Part shown: positions 16,663-25,450 of the stretch, one piece after another
Layout: each line of letters opens with the position of its first letter
How positions within the stretch are numbered: position 1 is the stretch's first letter
Origin: Qipengyuania xiamenensis
GTDB lineage: Bacteria > Pseudomonadota > Alphaproteobacteria > Sphingomonadales > Sphingomonadaceae
Direction: 5' to 3'
Assembly (NCBI RefSeq): GCF_019711495.1
Contig: NZ_JAIGNM010000002.1
Coordinates: 1 to 64,000, forward strand
Length of the DNA: 64,000 nt
Notes under the pieces: generated by a model
Databases searched by the model: none
Told to the model about the DNA's origin: nothing
What the model saw: only the letters and a program-made list of their open reading frames with translations
Made by a program: the position numbers and the translations under genes

Positions 16663-18025
16663 GGGCGTTTCTACCCATTTCCAGGGCGAGCCGCGCATGG
16701 GGCACCCCACCAACCCTTCTCTTTGGTGCCCATTGCTGTAGAAGAAACTCCGGTAAAACATCGACTTTCTGACCAATTTCCAACCGTTCCGCCATGGGCA
16801 AACTCAATTGCTCTCTATTCAGAAAATGAAAACAGGGCCTAATCTCTGAGAAGCCGCCCACTCCATAGTCGTCGCCTTTTGCTTGCCAGTTGGACCAGAT
16901 GTCCTGCAGGTTTATGGGTCTTGTATCATTGAAGATCTCTTCAGCTTTATCATCGCGCAGCAAAATCGAACGATAGACAAGAAAGGCCTTTGAAACTGCC
17001 GCATCGTTTACACGCGGAAGGTTTACCGGTGAGAATGGAATCATCCGAGGACGCACGAGAACGCCCTTCCCTACGATCTTCGACGCATTGTCCTTCAGCT
17101 GCACTAAGCGCGTGACCGCAAAGATGAGCGTTTCGAAGGATGTCATGCCGAAAATCGCCTTGTGGAGCGAGTCGGCTGGCTGGTTTCGAAGGAAGTCAAA
17201 AAATGTGAGAGCCTGCTTGAGCGCACTTCGACGACTAGTGCAAGCACCCTGCAGGATGACAAGCAGCTCATCCTCTGAAAAGGTAAGTCCAGCCACAATC
17301 TCTTCGGCCTTTGGCTTGAGGTCCTTGACGAAATCACGCTGTGGCCATTGTTTCGATTCTCCCATCACTTTCTTTGAGATCAACTCAAGTGCAGTGAGCA
17401 GTTTATGGGCATCGGCGTAGAGCCCACTGAGCATTTGCTCTCGTTCAGAGATCGTCAGTCGGATTGGGAATCGGTCTATGACGTTACCGCGCGCAGCAAT
17501 CATCTGCACTTGGTGCGCGCAATGGTAAACCAGAAGTCGAGCGATCAATGATTGCATAAGTTCGCGAGTTTCTCTCGCTGTCGTTCGCCCTATAGAAACC
17601 TTGATCGCTTTGCCGAGTCTCCCTCGGATCAGCAGATGGAAAGACGTCGGGCTTATCTTCATGATCCGAACGAGATCTTTTGCGTCCTGCACGGGATCGA
17701 GATCGAGCGCATCTGCGAGGAGCTCACGAGCACCTGGATGTGCGCGGACACACAGCATCCGATTTAGCCGATCTACAACTGAATCGATTTGAACTTGATC
17801 TGCAGCTTCAGCGCCAACGTGCAAGCGTGGCAGCCGGACGCGATGATCCATTAAATGCTGCAATGGAAGTCGCTGCGGTATGTCAAATGCAAGGGTAGCG
17901 TGAGCATATTGAAAGCGGCTCATGTTCTTTCGAAGAATGGTATCGATATTGCTGTCAATCGCTTTGCGAATACCCTCTTCACTGAAATCTGACCCGACAT
18001 CGATTTTGGAGAAAAAGGCACTCAA
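16604..18025 (-). CDS. Hypothetical protein of the element
   Basis: A 473-aa mostly helical cytoplasmic protein with no signal peptide or transmembrane segment and no motif I recognise. Segments such as SGLYADAHKLLTALELISKK, EEIVAGLTFSEDELLVILQG and FFDFLRNQPADSLHKAIFGM suggest long helical bundles. The last 20 residues are basic (HRPPNVRRASGKR) and are read from the sequence that also encodes the AlpA N-terminus in another frame. The gene is divergent from the partition/mobilization block and upstream of AlpA, which suggests a regulatory or transfer role. Function is unknown. Confidence 0.65.
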   Translation of the reverse strand: MSAFFSKIDVGSDFSEEGIRKAIDSNIDTILRKNMSRFQYAHATLAFDIPQRLPLQHLMDHRVRLPRLHVGAEAADQVQIDSVVDRLNRMLCVRAHPGARELLADALDLDPVQDAKDLVRIMKISPTSFHLLIRGRLGKAIKVSIGRTTARETRELMQSLIARLLVYHCAHQVQMIAARGNVIDRFPIRLTISEREQMLSGLYADAHKLLTALELISKKVMGESKQWPQRDFVKDLKPKAEEIVAGLTFSEDELLVILQGACTSRRSALKQALTFFDFLRNQPADSLHKAIFGMTSFETLIFAVTRLVQLKDNASKIVGKGVLVRPRMIPFSPVNLPRVNDAAVSKAFLVYRSILLRDDKAEEIFNDTRPINLQDIWSNWQAKGDDYGVGGFSEIRPCFHFLNREQLSLPMAERLEIGQKVDVLPEFLLQQWAPKRRVGGVPHARLALEMGRNAHAQKQSHRPPNVRRASGKR

Positions 18026-18140
18026 TTCAAGCTCCTGATGTATCTGTAATGCGCTTGATAAGGCGCTAATTTGCGCAGGACAAACAAGGGTGGGTGGGGT
18101 GCCCCCCGCCCATCGAACTGCGATCTGTGGTGAAAACCTG

Positions 18141-18590
18141 ATGTCGGTCGAAAACCGATCAAATCAGGAGTTGAAACACGTGAGTAAAGATATCGTTGAA
18201 CTGGCCAAGGCCGCTTCAGAGAAGCTTGATCAGAAGCTTCTCAAACAGAACGAAAGCAAAATCGCGGCGCGACTGTATGTCGAAGCGGTTCTCGATCAGC
18301 ATCCGAAGCTGAAGCTGCCGCAGTTGCATGCCCTGCCGGAAACCGAACAGCTGATGAAGCAATATGCGGTCAGCAAGAATATGCTTGCGACCGCCCTGAC
18401 GGAAGCACGGGCAAAGCGGAAGGCCGAAGAGCCTAAAACGGAAATCAAAGTTCCACCTCGCAAACGTCGGCGCACGAAGAAAAGTGAAGCCGGGCAGCAT
18501 TCGAGTAGTCCCGACTTGCTGTCCGGCAGGCTGCAGAATTCGCCGATGTCGTCTGGCCGGGTGGCCAATGGGACTATCGCCGACCTCTAG
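18141..18590 (+). CDS. Hypothetical basic protein upstream of ParA-like gene
   Basis: About 149 aa, helical (VELAKAASEKLDQKLLKQNE) with a strongly basic patch (VPPRKRRRTKKSE) near residue 120, consistent with nucleic-acid binding. ATG at 18141 is used. GTG at 18180 has a better ribosome site (AGGAG 9 bp upstream) and would remove 13 residues. It lies 111 bp before the ParA-like gene and may be a plasmid-type accessory to partition or mobilization. No family was recognised. Confidence 0.55.
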   Translation: MSVENRSNQELKHVSKDIVELAKAASEKLDQKLLKQNESKIAARLYVEAVLDQHPKLKLPQLHALPETEQLMKQYAVSKNMLATALTEARAKRKAEEPKTEIKVPPRKRRRTKKSEAGQHSSSPDLLSGRLQNSPMSSGRVANGTIADL

Positions 18591-18701
18591 ATCAATCGAA
18601 TCGCGAAATGCGTGTGGAGTGTGATCGATGGGGATTGGCGCAAGCGCGCTCAATAGCTCCTCAATCGATCCGCTTCCGGCTCAACAACCGGGATAATCAA
18701 T

Positions 18702-19442
18702 ATGACAACCAAACAGTTTCAGTCGCAGCGCACATGCGCTGCGGGTCCTCTCGTGGCGATTGGCGGCGATAAGGGCGGAGTTGGAAAGAGCTTCCAAGCC
18801 AGAGTCTTGGCTTGGCAGCTCCATAGTCGCGGCATTCCGCTCGCGCTTTGCGATGGAGACGAGCGCAACGCTCACCTCGAACGCCACTACAGTAGCCAAC
18901 TCAATACGGTCCGCTTCGATGCCCGCAGCGAAGCTGGCTGGACGAGCATGTTCAACCACCTAGACAATGTTCCTGCAGATCATTCGGTGGTGGTCGATCT
19001 TCCGGCAGGCGCAGGCTGCATGCTGCACCAAGAAGCGGCGCGGCTTATCGCCAACGAAGACCTCGGAATGCCTACGATACATGTCTGGGTGGCAACCCCA
19101 GGTGAGGATTCGGTTCGCCTTTTCCGCGACCTGATGGCCATCGCACCTGCATCACGAACAGCGTTCGTTATGAACAAGCATAACGATGAAAGTCTTGGTC
19201 GCTTCGACATCTGGATGAACTCCCGGACACGCGCTGAATTTCTCGCAGAAGGCGGATTGGAGGTGACTCTGCCGAAGCTGCCGCAACGCCCGCATGACAT
19301 GATTGCCAACCAACGGCTGCCCTTTCCCTCGGAACGCCCCGCGAGTTGGTTGCGTGGTGACTGGTTCACCTTCCTCTCGTTCAGGGCAGCAGTCGAACGC
19401 GAACAGGCCTCGCTGATCCGCCTGATCGAGGAGATGTGCTGA
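18702..19442 (+). CDS. ParA/MinD-like P-loop ATPase
   Basis: A 246-aa ATPase with a deviant Walker A motif at residues 21-30 (GGDKGGVGKS), then LALCDGDERN and the Walker B-like HSVVVDLPAGAG. The family includes partition and mobilization ATPases (ParA, TraL-like). Next to MobC and relaxase genes, a role in element maintenance or in organizing the relaxosome is likely. No ParB is evident nearby. Its stop overlaps the next start (TGATG), so it is coupled to the membrane protein downstream. Confidence 0.8.
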   Translation: MTTKQFQSQRTCAAGPLVAIGGDKGGVGKSFQARVLAWQLHSRGIPLALCDGDERNAHLERHYSSQLNTVRFDARSEAGWTSMFNHLDNVPADHSVVVDLPAGAGCMLHQEAARLIANEDLGMPTIHVWVATPGEDSVRLFRDLMAIAPASRTAFVMNKHNDESLGRFDIWMNSRTRAEFLAEGGLEVTLPKLPQRPHDMIANQRLPFPSERPASWLRGDWFTFLSFRAAVEREQASLIRLIEEMC

Positions 19443-20023
19443 TGGTTACGATCAAAGAACTCTTCATTCGTATGGTCGACCGTTCGCCCGACAAACGTGA
19501 CTGCGAATTGATCGACAAATTGGCGATTACCCTTCCCGACGAACTCAAGAATGATATTGGGATGAAGGCCGAGCTTGTCTTGCGTGCTGCCCACATTCGG
19601 CAGCTCGAAGAAGTGATGAACGAAGCAGCAAATGTGGTTCGCCGCAAGGTCGAAATCGACGGCGAGAAGTGGGCCATGGATGCTGCCAATCGGGTCTGGC
19701 GCCGTGTCGAAGCACAGCTTCCTCCCAGCGCCTCTACGAAAGTCTTCTGGACGCTCATCGCGATCACATTTTGGTCTGCGTTGCTGGGGGCTGTCTTTTA
19801 CAACATGGGCTGGAACTCGAGCGAAGAGACATACGAAACGGCCAGTGAAAGTCTGCAGGCTCTGACCGAGACCGAATTCGCCTTCTGCGTGGTCAATGCA
19901 GCTCAACATGCATCGCAGATCCGGTCCGGGAAAGGGCCCGGAGACGCCGCAAAAGCGTTGCGCGCTTCTACGCGCAATTGCGCCGCAGAATACGATCAAA
20001 GGCGCGTGGCGCTGCAGCAATAA
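19442..20023 (+). CDS. Hypothetical single-pass membrane protein
   Basis: A 193-aa protein with a mostly helical N-terminal 100 residues and one transmembrane segment (WTLIAITFWSALLGAVFYNM). A short domain with two Cys follows (EFAFCVV and STRNCAAEY). It is translationally coupled to the ParA-like ATPase by TGATG, so the pair probably acts together, perhaps as a membrane anchor for mobilization proteins (inference). No family was recognised. Confidence 0.65.
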   Translation: MVTIKELFIRMVDRSPDKRDCELIDKLAITLPDELKNDIGMKAELVLRAAHIRQLEEVMNEAANVVRRKVEIDGEKWAMDAANRVWRRVEAQLPPSASTKVFWTLIAITFWSALLGAVFYNMGWNSSEETYETASESLQALTETEFAFCVVNAAQHASQIRSGKGPGDAAKALRASTRNCAAEYDQRRVALQQ

Positions 20024-20271
20024 GACTGAAGAGTGAAGTAGTGCGACCGCATTCGCGGTCGGCTGCCACCTCAATGGGTTCCTTAAACGGAATAGTGAGG
20101 AAATGAGCAAGGGCTGGCTATCGACTACCGCGCCCGTCCTTCGACGTCACGGAGGCTGCTCTCTGTCGTTCAACTCTGTCGCGCACCCTGCGTAGCCTGA
20201 CCTTGCTGGTGGCAGTTTCGCCTGCCCCCAGACCCCCACACTGAACCACTAATGCTTAACAAGAGGAAGGA
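20024..20271 (+). other. Candidate oriT region upstream of mobC
   Basis: A 248-bp non-coding gap directly upstream of the MobC and relaxase genes, the usual place for an origin of transfer. It contains a perfect 7-bp inverted repeat (CGACCGC, loop ATTC, GCGGTCG) at 20044-20061. Nearer mobC lies a GTCGCGCACCCTGCGTAGCC stretch. I cannot assign a nick site. Confidence 0.35.
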
Positions 20272-20595
20272 ATGAAAATGCCTGGAAAACCCGGATCCGA
20301 GACCCGCTATCGCAACCACGTTCGCACAACCCGTTGGAGCGACCAGGAACTTGCCTACCTGACTGAGCTCGCGCATTACTCCGGATGCTCGGTCCCGGAG
20401 CTACTTCGCCGCCTGGTCTGCCGTGCCAACCACCAGATTATCATTTCGCGCGATTTAGTTTACCAAGTGACTAGGCTTGGCACGAACGTCAATCAGATCG
20501 CCAAGAAGCTCAACAGTGAGCAGCCGGTCTCTGCTGATGAACTGACAGCTGCATATCAGCAGCTTCTCAAAGCCGTGAGCGTCGCGCGATCATGA
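20272..20595 (+). CDS. MobC-like relaxosome accessory protein
   Basis: A 107-aa protein with a ribbon-helix-helix-like start (RYRNHVRTTRWSDQELAYLT, CSVPELLRRLVC) and the MobC tail pattern RLGTNVNQIAKKLNSEQP. MobC proteins bind oriT and help the relaxase melt and nick it. A strong ribosome site (AGAGGAAGGA) precedes the ATG. The stop overlaps the relaxase start as ATGA, the usual arrangement of mobCA pairs. Confidence 0.85.
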   Translation: MKMPGKPGSETRYRNHVRTTRWSDQELAYLTELAHYSGCSVPELLRRLVCRANHQIIISRDLVYQVTRLGTNVNQIAKKLNSEQPVSADELTAAYQQLLKAVSVARS

Positions 20596-22148
20596 TTGCC
20601 AACCCCACCTGGGGCGCGAACTTTGCGGGCCTTGTCGACTACTTGACCGAGAACCGCGACCACCAGGTCCTCCATTTTGAAGGGGTATCGTCCGTCGAAA
20701 ATGCCGCTGCGGAAATGGAGGCTGCCGCATCGTTGAACAGCCGCGCAAAGAACAAGCTTCTCCATCTCTCGCTTTCTGCAGCCCATGAAGATGGCCAGCT
20801 TTCTGATGACAAATGGCTTTATATTGTAAGCCAGCAGCAAGAGGCCCTTGGCCTTGACGGCCATGCATTTGTCGTTGTGCGTCATGAAGACACTGAGCAT
20901 GACCACGTGCATGTCTTCTGGTCCACCATTTCACCGCGAACTGGGAAGACACCACCCAAAATGTGGTTCCTTAAGAAGGGCTGCGCGACTGAAAATATCG
21001 GCCCGCAAGCCCTGACAACTGAACAGGTTGCGCGCGTTCCAGAGGCCTATCGCGCTCTGCGAAGCTTCGACTTCCGCGCCTTGGCGAGGGTACAAGATGT
21101 CTGTCGCCGCGTTGAGCGCGAGCTGGACCTGCGCCGACTGAATACGCCGCAGGAGGCCAAAGCGCAGCGTTTGAAAGCGTTGGAAAGGGAAGCCGAACCT
21201 GGTCAGAGAAAGCGTGCCGAGCGCACGGGTTCGGTGCCGCTGATGGAACGATCTGAAGAAATTCGAGAGGCTCTAGACCAGCGAGTTTGGCAATCGAGAA
21301 GTGATGCACTCGCAGCCATCGGTTTGCAGCTTGAACCTGTCTACACTGGCACAAAAACGAAGAGGCTTCGCGGTCTCACTATCGCTGATATCTCGGATCC
21401 GGGTAACAAGCTGAAAGCCTCTGCACTGGACACGGGCGTTCAGAAGTTCGGCTTGGGGTCACTGGACAAACGCATACTCAAAGGCACGCCAGACTTCAAA
21501 ACATGGTGGCCCGAACGAAAGATGTCGTCCTCTTTTGAGCCTCTTCAAACTCCAGATGCGCGGTCAGAGCTCAAACAAGACTATGATCTGGAAGTCGCTC
21601 AACACAAGCTCGACCAGGAAGAACGCCGTCGCGAGCTAGCGGATTTGCGCATACGCCAGACCCGTGAGTTGCGCGCCAAACGGCGCGCCCTCATGAAGCA
21701 ACGCAAAAACGAAGCTATACGGTTGAAGCCGTCGGAACGTCGAGCATTCTATTCGCGATTTTCGCAACAAGTCCGCAAGCGCGAGCTTGCAGAATTGGAA
21801 GCTCGCCACAGAGTCGAGAGATCGCCACTAAGGCGCAGACGAATGCCAACATGGCACCAGTTTATAGCGGCTCGTGCCGATGCGGGTTGTCAAAAAGCAG
21901 GCGCGGTTCTGGCAGCGATGCGGCCTGTCCAAACAGTCAAGAAGACAGTCACAGCAACTGGTCCGAAGAAGCGATTGTCGGTTCCGAACAAGGAGCATTC
22001 CAAAGATCAGCACTTAGCCAACCAACCGACAACGCGCATCCCAAAATCAAAGTCTTTTCTCTCTGGTCGAAATCAAGGAAACACCGAAATGCCCGAGCAT
22101 TTGGCCGCGTATTGGCAGCGTCATAAGGGTGGCCAAGGTCGGTCTTGA
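20592..22148 (+). CDS. Relaxase, MobA/VirD2 family
   Basis: A 518-aa DNA relaxase that would nick oriT and lead strand transfer. The N-terminal domain has GANFAGLVDYLTENR, where Tyr17 is the likely nucleophile. The three-histidine metal site is VRHEDTEHDHVHVFW (His98, His103, His105, His107). The remaining 350 residues are basic and helical (ELADLRIRQTRELRAKRRAL), with no recognisable primase or helicase motif. It is coupled to MobC and followed by a terminator. The catalytic motifs are intact, so it is probably functional. Confidence 0.9.
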   Translation: MIANPTWGANFAGLVDYLTENRDHQVLHFEGVSSVENAAAEMEAAASLNSRAKNKLLHLSLSAAHEDGQLSDDKWLYIVSQQQEALGLDGHAFVVVRHEDTEHDHVHVFWSTISPRTGKTPPKMWFLKKGCATENIGPQALTTEQVARVPEAYRALRSFDFRALARVQDVCRRVERELDLRRLNTPQEAKAQRLKALEREAEPGQRKRAERTGSVPLMERSEEIREALDQRVWQSRSDALAAIGLQLEPVYTGTKTKRLRGLTIADISDPGNKLKASALDTGVQKFGLGSLDKRILKGTPDFKTWWPERKMSSSFEPLQTPDARSELKQDYDLEVAQHKLDQEERRRELADLRIRQTRELRAKRRALMKQRKNEAIRLKPSERRAFYSRFSQQVRKRELAELEARHRVERSPLRRRRMPTWHQFIAARADAGCQKAGAVLAAMRPVQTVKKTVTATGPKKRLSVPNKEHSKDQHLANQPTTRIPKSKSFLSGRNQGNTEMPEHLAAYWQRHKGGQGRS

Positions 22149-22159
22149 GGGTTCGGCTC

Positions 22160-22183
22160 GCTGCCTTTCATTGGCAGCTTTGC
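22160..22183 (+). terminator. Hairpin terminator after relaxase
   Basis: The stem GCTGCC, loop TTTCATT and GGCAGC are followed by TTT, 12 bp after the relaxase stop. It separates the mobilization block from the metal-resistance block. Confidence 0.55.
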
Positions 22184-22232
22184 GCCCTCATTTCGGTCAT
22201 TCCGCCTACTCACAAGGCGTCGGAAAAGCAGA

Positions 22233-22631
22233 CTAAAGCTCGATGGGTCGTGTCAAGCTCTCCACGATCCGGCATTCGCCAATCTTGTCGGCATCGCACG
22301 AGCGAAGCATCTGACTGAGTTCGTCGCGCAGTGATGCAAGGTCGGCGATCCTTTGCTCGACATCGGCCAGTTGCTGCCGAACAAGATGGTCGACATCCTT
22401 ACATGGCTTCTCGTCATGATCGGACAGAGCCAGCAATTCACGCACCTGCGCCATGTTGAATCCCAGGCCTCGTGCTCTTCTAACGAAGCTGAGCATCTGC
22501 AGATGTTCGGTGGAATAGTCGCGGTAGTTGCTGTCGGTTCGATCTGCGGTGGGCAGTATGCCTTCGCGCTCATAATACCGGATCGTTTCCGCTTTCGTTC
22601 CGGTGGCACGCGCCAGTTCGCCGATACGCAT
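22233..22631 (-). CDS. MerR-family heavy-metal regulator (CadR/PbrR-like)
   Basis: A 132-aa activator-repressor with the MerR HTH (MRIGELARATGTKAETIRYY, REGILP) and a dimerization helix. Metal-site cysteines lie at Cys77 (KPCKDVDH), Cys112 and Cys120 (RSCDADKIGEC), matching the Cys77/112/119 pattern of CadR, PbrR and related Cd/Pb/Zn regulators. It is divergent from the CDF-Czc operon and sits next to a perfect dyad operator, so it is the probable controller of the whole metal block. Cd(II) or Pb(II) is more likely than Hg(II). Confidence 0.88.
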   Translation of the reverse strand: MRIGELARATGTKAETIRYYEREGILPTADRTDSNYRDYSTEHLQMLSFVRRARGLGFNMAQVRELLALSDHDEKPCKDVDHLVRQQLADVEQRIADLASLRDELSQMLRSCDADKIGECRIVESLTRPIEL

Positions 22632-22634
22632 TGC

Positions 22635-22665
22635 TTGACCTTGTAGTTGCTACAAGGTGCATATG
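22635..22665 (+). promoter_or_regulatory. MerR-type promoter and operator
   Basis: TTGACC (22635-22640) serves as the -35 box. A perfect 9-bp dyad, ACCTTGTAG and CTACAAGGT around TTG (22638-22658), fills the spacer. CATATG (22660-22665) is a -10 candidate at the lengthened 19-bp spacing typical of MerR-controlled promoters. It faces the CDF gene and lies just upstream of the divergent merR start. Confidence 0.8.
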
Positions 22666-22698
22666 TATTTGCGACTCGAACGTTGCAAGGAAATCGAA

Positions 22699-23319
22699 AT
22701 GAGTTTGTCCTGCTGCGGCACACCAGAACCGAATGGTGGTGCGCACAACAATCCGCGCTGGCGTCTGATCTTGTGGATTGCGCTCATCGCCAACGGCGCG
22801 ATGTTTCTTGTCGAGATTTTTGCGGGACTTGCTGCGGACTCCCGGGCATTGCAGGCCGACGCGCTCGACTTCTTTGGCGATGCGGCGAACTACGCTGTTA
22901 GTCTCGGCGTTGCCGGACTTGCCCTTGCCTGGCGCGCCAAAGCGGCCATGCTTAAAGCAGCAACCATGCTCGTTTTCGGCCTATGGGTGATCGGCTACGC
23001 AGTTTATGCGATTGCGGTTGGATCAAACCCGGAGCCCACGACCATGGGGGTCGTCGGCGTCGCGGCCTTGCTTGTGAACATATCTGTAGCACTAATGCTG
23101 TTCCGCTATCGGGAAGGCGACGCAAATATGCGTTCCGTTTGGATCTGTTCGCGCAACGATGCGATCGGAAACGTGGCCGTACTGGCTGCAGCACTCGGCG
23201 TACTGGGGACCGGACAAGCTTGGCCTGATCTCGTAGTTGCCGGCATTATGGCAGGCCTTGCCATCTGGGGCAGCTTGGAAGTTTTCAAACAAGCGCGAGT
23301 CGAACTAGCTCATGGCTGA
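22699..23319 (+). CDS. CDF-type cation transporter
   Basis: A 206-aa inner-membrane protein with about six hydrophobic helices and the CDF metal-site motifs ADALDFFGDAANY and CSRNDAIGN. It lacks the cytoplasmic C-terminal domain of longer CDF proteins such as CzcD, as do other short family members in metal operons. An MSLSCCGTPEP N-terminus adds two Cys. The start is set by AAGGAAA before ATG 22699. It would export divalent metal from cytoplasm to periplasm, handing over to CzcCBA. It is first in the MerR-controlled operon and overlaps the next gene by 8 bp. Confidence 0.88.
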   Translation: MSLSCCGTPEPNGGAHNNPRWRLILWIALIANGAMFLVEIFAGLAADSRALQADALDFFGDAANYAVSLGVAGLALAWRAKAAMLKAATMLVFGLWVIGYAVYAIAVGSNPEPTTMGVVGVAALLVNISVALMLFRYREGDANMRSVWICSRNDAIGNVAVLAAALGVLGTGQAWPDLVVAGIMAGLAIWGSLEVFKQARVELAHG

Positions 23320-23689
23320 CTCGGCACCCAATAGAGCCGCAAACCTGCTTGCCAAGGAATATCGCGCAGCACAGAAGGCTGTTGAAGCGCGCCAGATCGA
23401 CTTGGCTTGGCATCATCTGGAACGCGCTCACATTCTGGCCCAGACCCGTTTATGGCCACATTGCCAGTCGCACTGGAAGATGCTTTCGCTCGCCATAAAT
23501 CAGCGTGATTTTCGCGAGGTGGTCGGTCAGGTTATTCGACTGATTCTCGCACCAATCGGCAACGCTACAGGCAAACTTCCATTGGGCAATACAGGTCGCG
23601 CTAATGTCAGTGGATTTACCGAGATGCCCTATCCGGACGATTTAGCGGACGCCATTTTGCAGCCTGTCGATTCCGATGGCGGCTTTTAG
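23312..23689 (+). CDS. DUF3703 family protein
   Basis: A 125-aa soluble protein resembling DUF3703: EYRAAQKAVEARQIDLAWHH, LERAHILAQTRLWPHCQSHW and VGQVIRLILAPIGNATGKLP, ending TGRANVSGF. Such proteins occur next to CDF transporters in metal-resistance clusters; their biochemical role is unknown. Conserved His and Cys (WHHLERAH, PHCQSH) could bind metal. The start overlaps the CDF stop by 8 bp, showing operon membership. Confidence 0.75.
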   Translation: MADSAPNRAANLLAKEYRAAQKAVEARQIDLAWHHLERAHILAQTRLWPHCQSHWKMLSLAINQRDFREVVGQVIRLILAPIGNATGKLPLGNTGRANVSGFTEMPYPDDLADAILQPVDSDGGF

Positions 23690-23793
23690 CTGTGTCAATA
23701 CTTTGCAGGCGAAAATACATGAGCGGGTTCGGACAAAGCCGCCACGATAGCGCCTTGCACGAATCTCGCCGAAACCCTAGAGGCAGCGTAGCG

Positions 23794-24138
23794 ATGCGAC
23801 GTGTAATCATGCCTCTTCTTGCGCTTGTGGCACTGCTTTTCAGCAATCTGCTGATGGTGCCCGATGTGCATGCCGAACAGGGGGAGACTTTTGCGCACGC
23901 CGCCGACCATGTCTACGCGCATGGCACTGAACACTTCGATGCTGATTTCCCGGATGACGGCCAGAATCAACAAGACCACACGGGCGCCCACCATCACAAT
24001 TGCAGTTTCAATTTGAGCGAAACTGGCAACCTGGCATCGAATGCTTTGTGGCATCGAGAAAAGTTAAAGCGGCCGCTGCGGGTAGCAGCCCTAGCGTCGC
24101 GTATGCCGTCCGTACCCCAACAACCGCCCAAGGCCTGA
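23794..24138 (+). CDS. Small secreted His-rich protein
   Basis: About 114 aa, with a signal peptide (MPLLALVALLFSNLLMVPD, cleavage near VHA) and a His/Asp-rich mature part (FAHAADHVYAHGTEHFDADF, DHTGAHHHNC). It is probably a periplasmic metal-binding protein, as often found directly before CzcC-type genes. ATG 23794 is preferred; an upstream in-frame ATG at 23719 would place 25 polar residues before the signal peptide. No named family was recognised. Confidence 0.7.
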   Translation: MRRVIMPLLALVALLFSNLLMVPDVHAEQGETFAHAADHVYAHGTEHFDADFPDDGQNQQDHTGAHHHNCSFNLSETGNLASNALWHREKLKRPLRVAALASRMPSVPQQPPKA

Positions 24139-24200
24139 CCGAGACTTTATGTTGAGGCGAGCGCTATCCCGCTCGCCTGGTTTCAGTCAGGAGATACGAG

Positions 24201-25439
24201 ATGCGGTGCATTGCACTGGCCGCGGCACTGATAGCCGCGTCCATCGGCTCGCAAACATGGGCACAAGACATAATCACGCTCGACGACGCGCTTGAACTCG
24301 CGGGCGTTGGCAGCGGCGCGGAGGACGCAGCGTCTGCCAATCCGAGGGTCTACGGGCCTTTGGCGGAGGAAGAGGCAGCGCGCGCAGCCATCGCGCAGGC
24401 GCGGCTGCGACCTAATCCGGAGCTGAGCTTCGAGGCGGAGAATATTGCGGGAACCGGCGCGTTTTCCGGTCTCCGATCCAGCGAGTACACGCTGGGCTTT
24501 GCACAGCAGATCGAGTTTGGCGGTAAGCGCCGCGCGCGCATCGGAAGCGCGGAAGCATCGGCGAGGATTGCTGGGGTTCGCCGGGATATGTCGACCGCTG
24601 AACTCGCGCTGGCCGTGAGGGAGCGCTACATTGCGGCAGTCGCCTCTGGACAACGCGTCGAACTCGCGCGTGAAATCGTTGAGCGCAATCGCGAACTTGC
24701 GCGTGTTGCAACCGTGCTGGTCGAGGTTGGGCGAGAGCCTCCTCTACGCGCCATGCGAGCACAGGCTGCGCTTGCCGAAGCGGAAGCGCAATTGCAGGCT
24801 GCCGAAGCTGACGAGATTGCTTCGAGGCAAGCTCTCACTGCGCTGTGGGTGCCCACAGAAACACTTTGGCGTACGGAGTCTTCCTTTCCCGAGATTAGCT
24901 CACCCGTTACTGCGCATGAGGCGTCGGAACCGCTGCCGCTGCGATTGGCCAGTGCTCGTACCGAATTCGCTCAGGCCGAGATCGCTCGCGAACGATCGCT
25001 TGGCGTGCCGGACCCGACGGTCATGGCGGGTGTGCGGCGCTTCGAGGGCAGCAACGACCAAGCCTTTATTGTCGGCGTTACGATCCCGCTTCTTTTCGGC
25101 AACCGCAACCAGGGCAATGTCGCTGCCGCCGAAGCTCAGGCGCGCGCTGCGCAGGCACAGGAAGCGATAATCGAAGCCGATTATCGACTGGAATTCGAGC
25201 GTACCTTAACGCTTTATCGCTCTGCCGATACAAGGGTTGAAACCTTGTCGCGCGCTAGCCTGCCGCAAGCCGAGGAGGCGCTCAGACTGGTCGAGATCGG
25301 CTATCGCAACGGGCGCTTTCCCCTGATTGAAGTCTTGGCTGCCGCCGAAGCGCGCGACATCATCCGTGAAAATCTGATCGAAGCAGAAGAGACGCGCGCC
25401 ACTCTTGCAGCGCGCCTGATCTGGCTGACGGCAGGGTGA
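24201..25439 (+). CDS. czcC: CzcC-type outer-membrane efflux protein
   Basis: A 412-aa TolC-family outer-membrane factor with a signal peptide (LIAASIGSQTWAQ). Its repeated long helices fit the two OEP repeats (EEEAARAAIAQARLRPNPEL, FAQQIEFGGKRRARIGSAEA, and later VEIGYRNGRFPLIEVLAAAE). It forms the exit channel of the CzcCBA heavy-metal efflux complex. The stop overlaps the region just before czcB, and the gene order C-B-A is standard. Confidence 0.9.
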   Translation: MRCIALAAALIAASIGSQTWAQDIITLDDALELAGVGSGAEDAASANPRVYGPLAEEEAARAAIAQARLRPNPELSFEAENIAGTGAFSGLRSSEYTLGFAQQIEFGGKRRARIGSAEASARIAGVRRDMSTAELALAVRERYIAAVASGQRVELAREIVERNRELARVATVLVEVGREPPLRAMRAQAALAEAEAQLQAAEADEIASRQALTALWVPTETLWRTESSFPEISSPVTAHEASEPLPLRLASARTEFAQAEIARERSLGVPDPTVMAGVRRFEGSNDQAFIVGVTIPLLFGNRNQGNVAAAEAQARAAQAQEAIIEADYRLEFERTLTLYRSADTRVETLSRASLPQAEEALRLVEIGYRNGRFPLIEVLAAAEARDIIRENLIEAEETRATLAARLIWLTAG

Positions 25440-25450
25440 GGATTAGGGTC

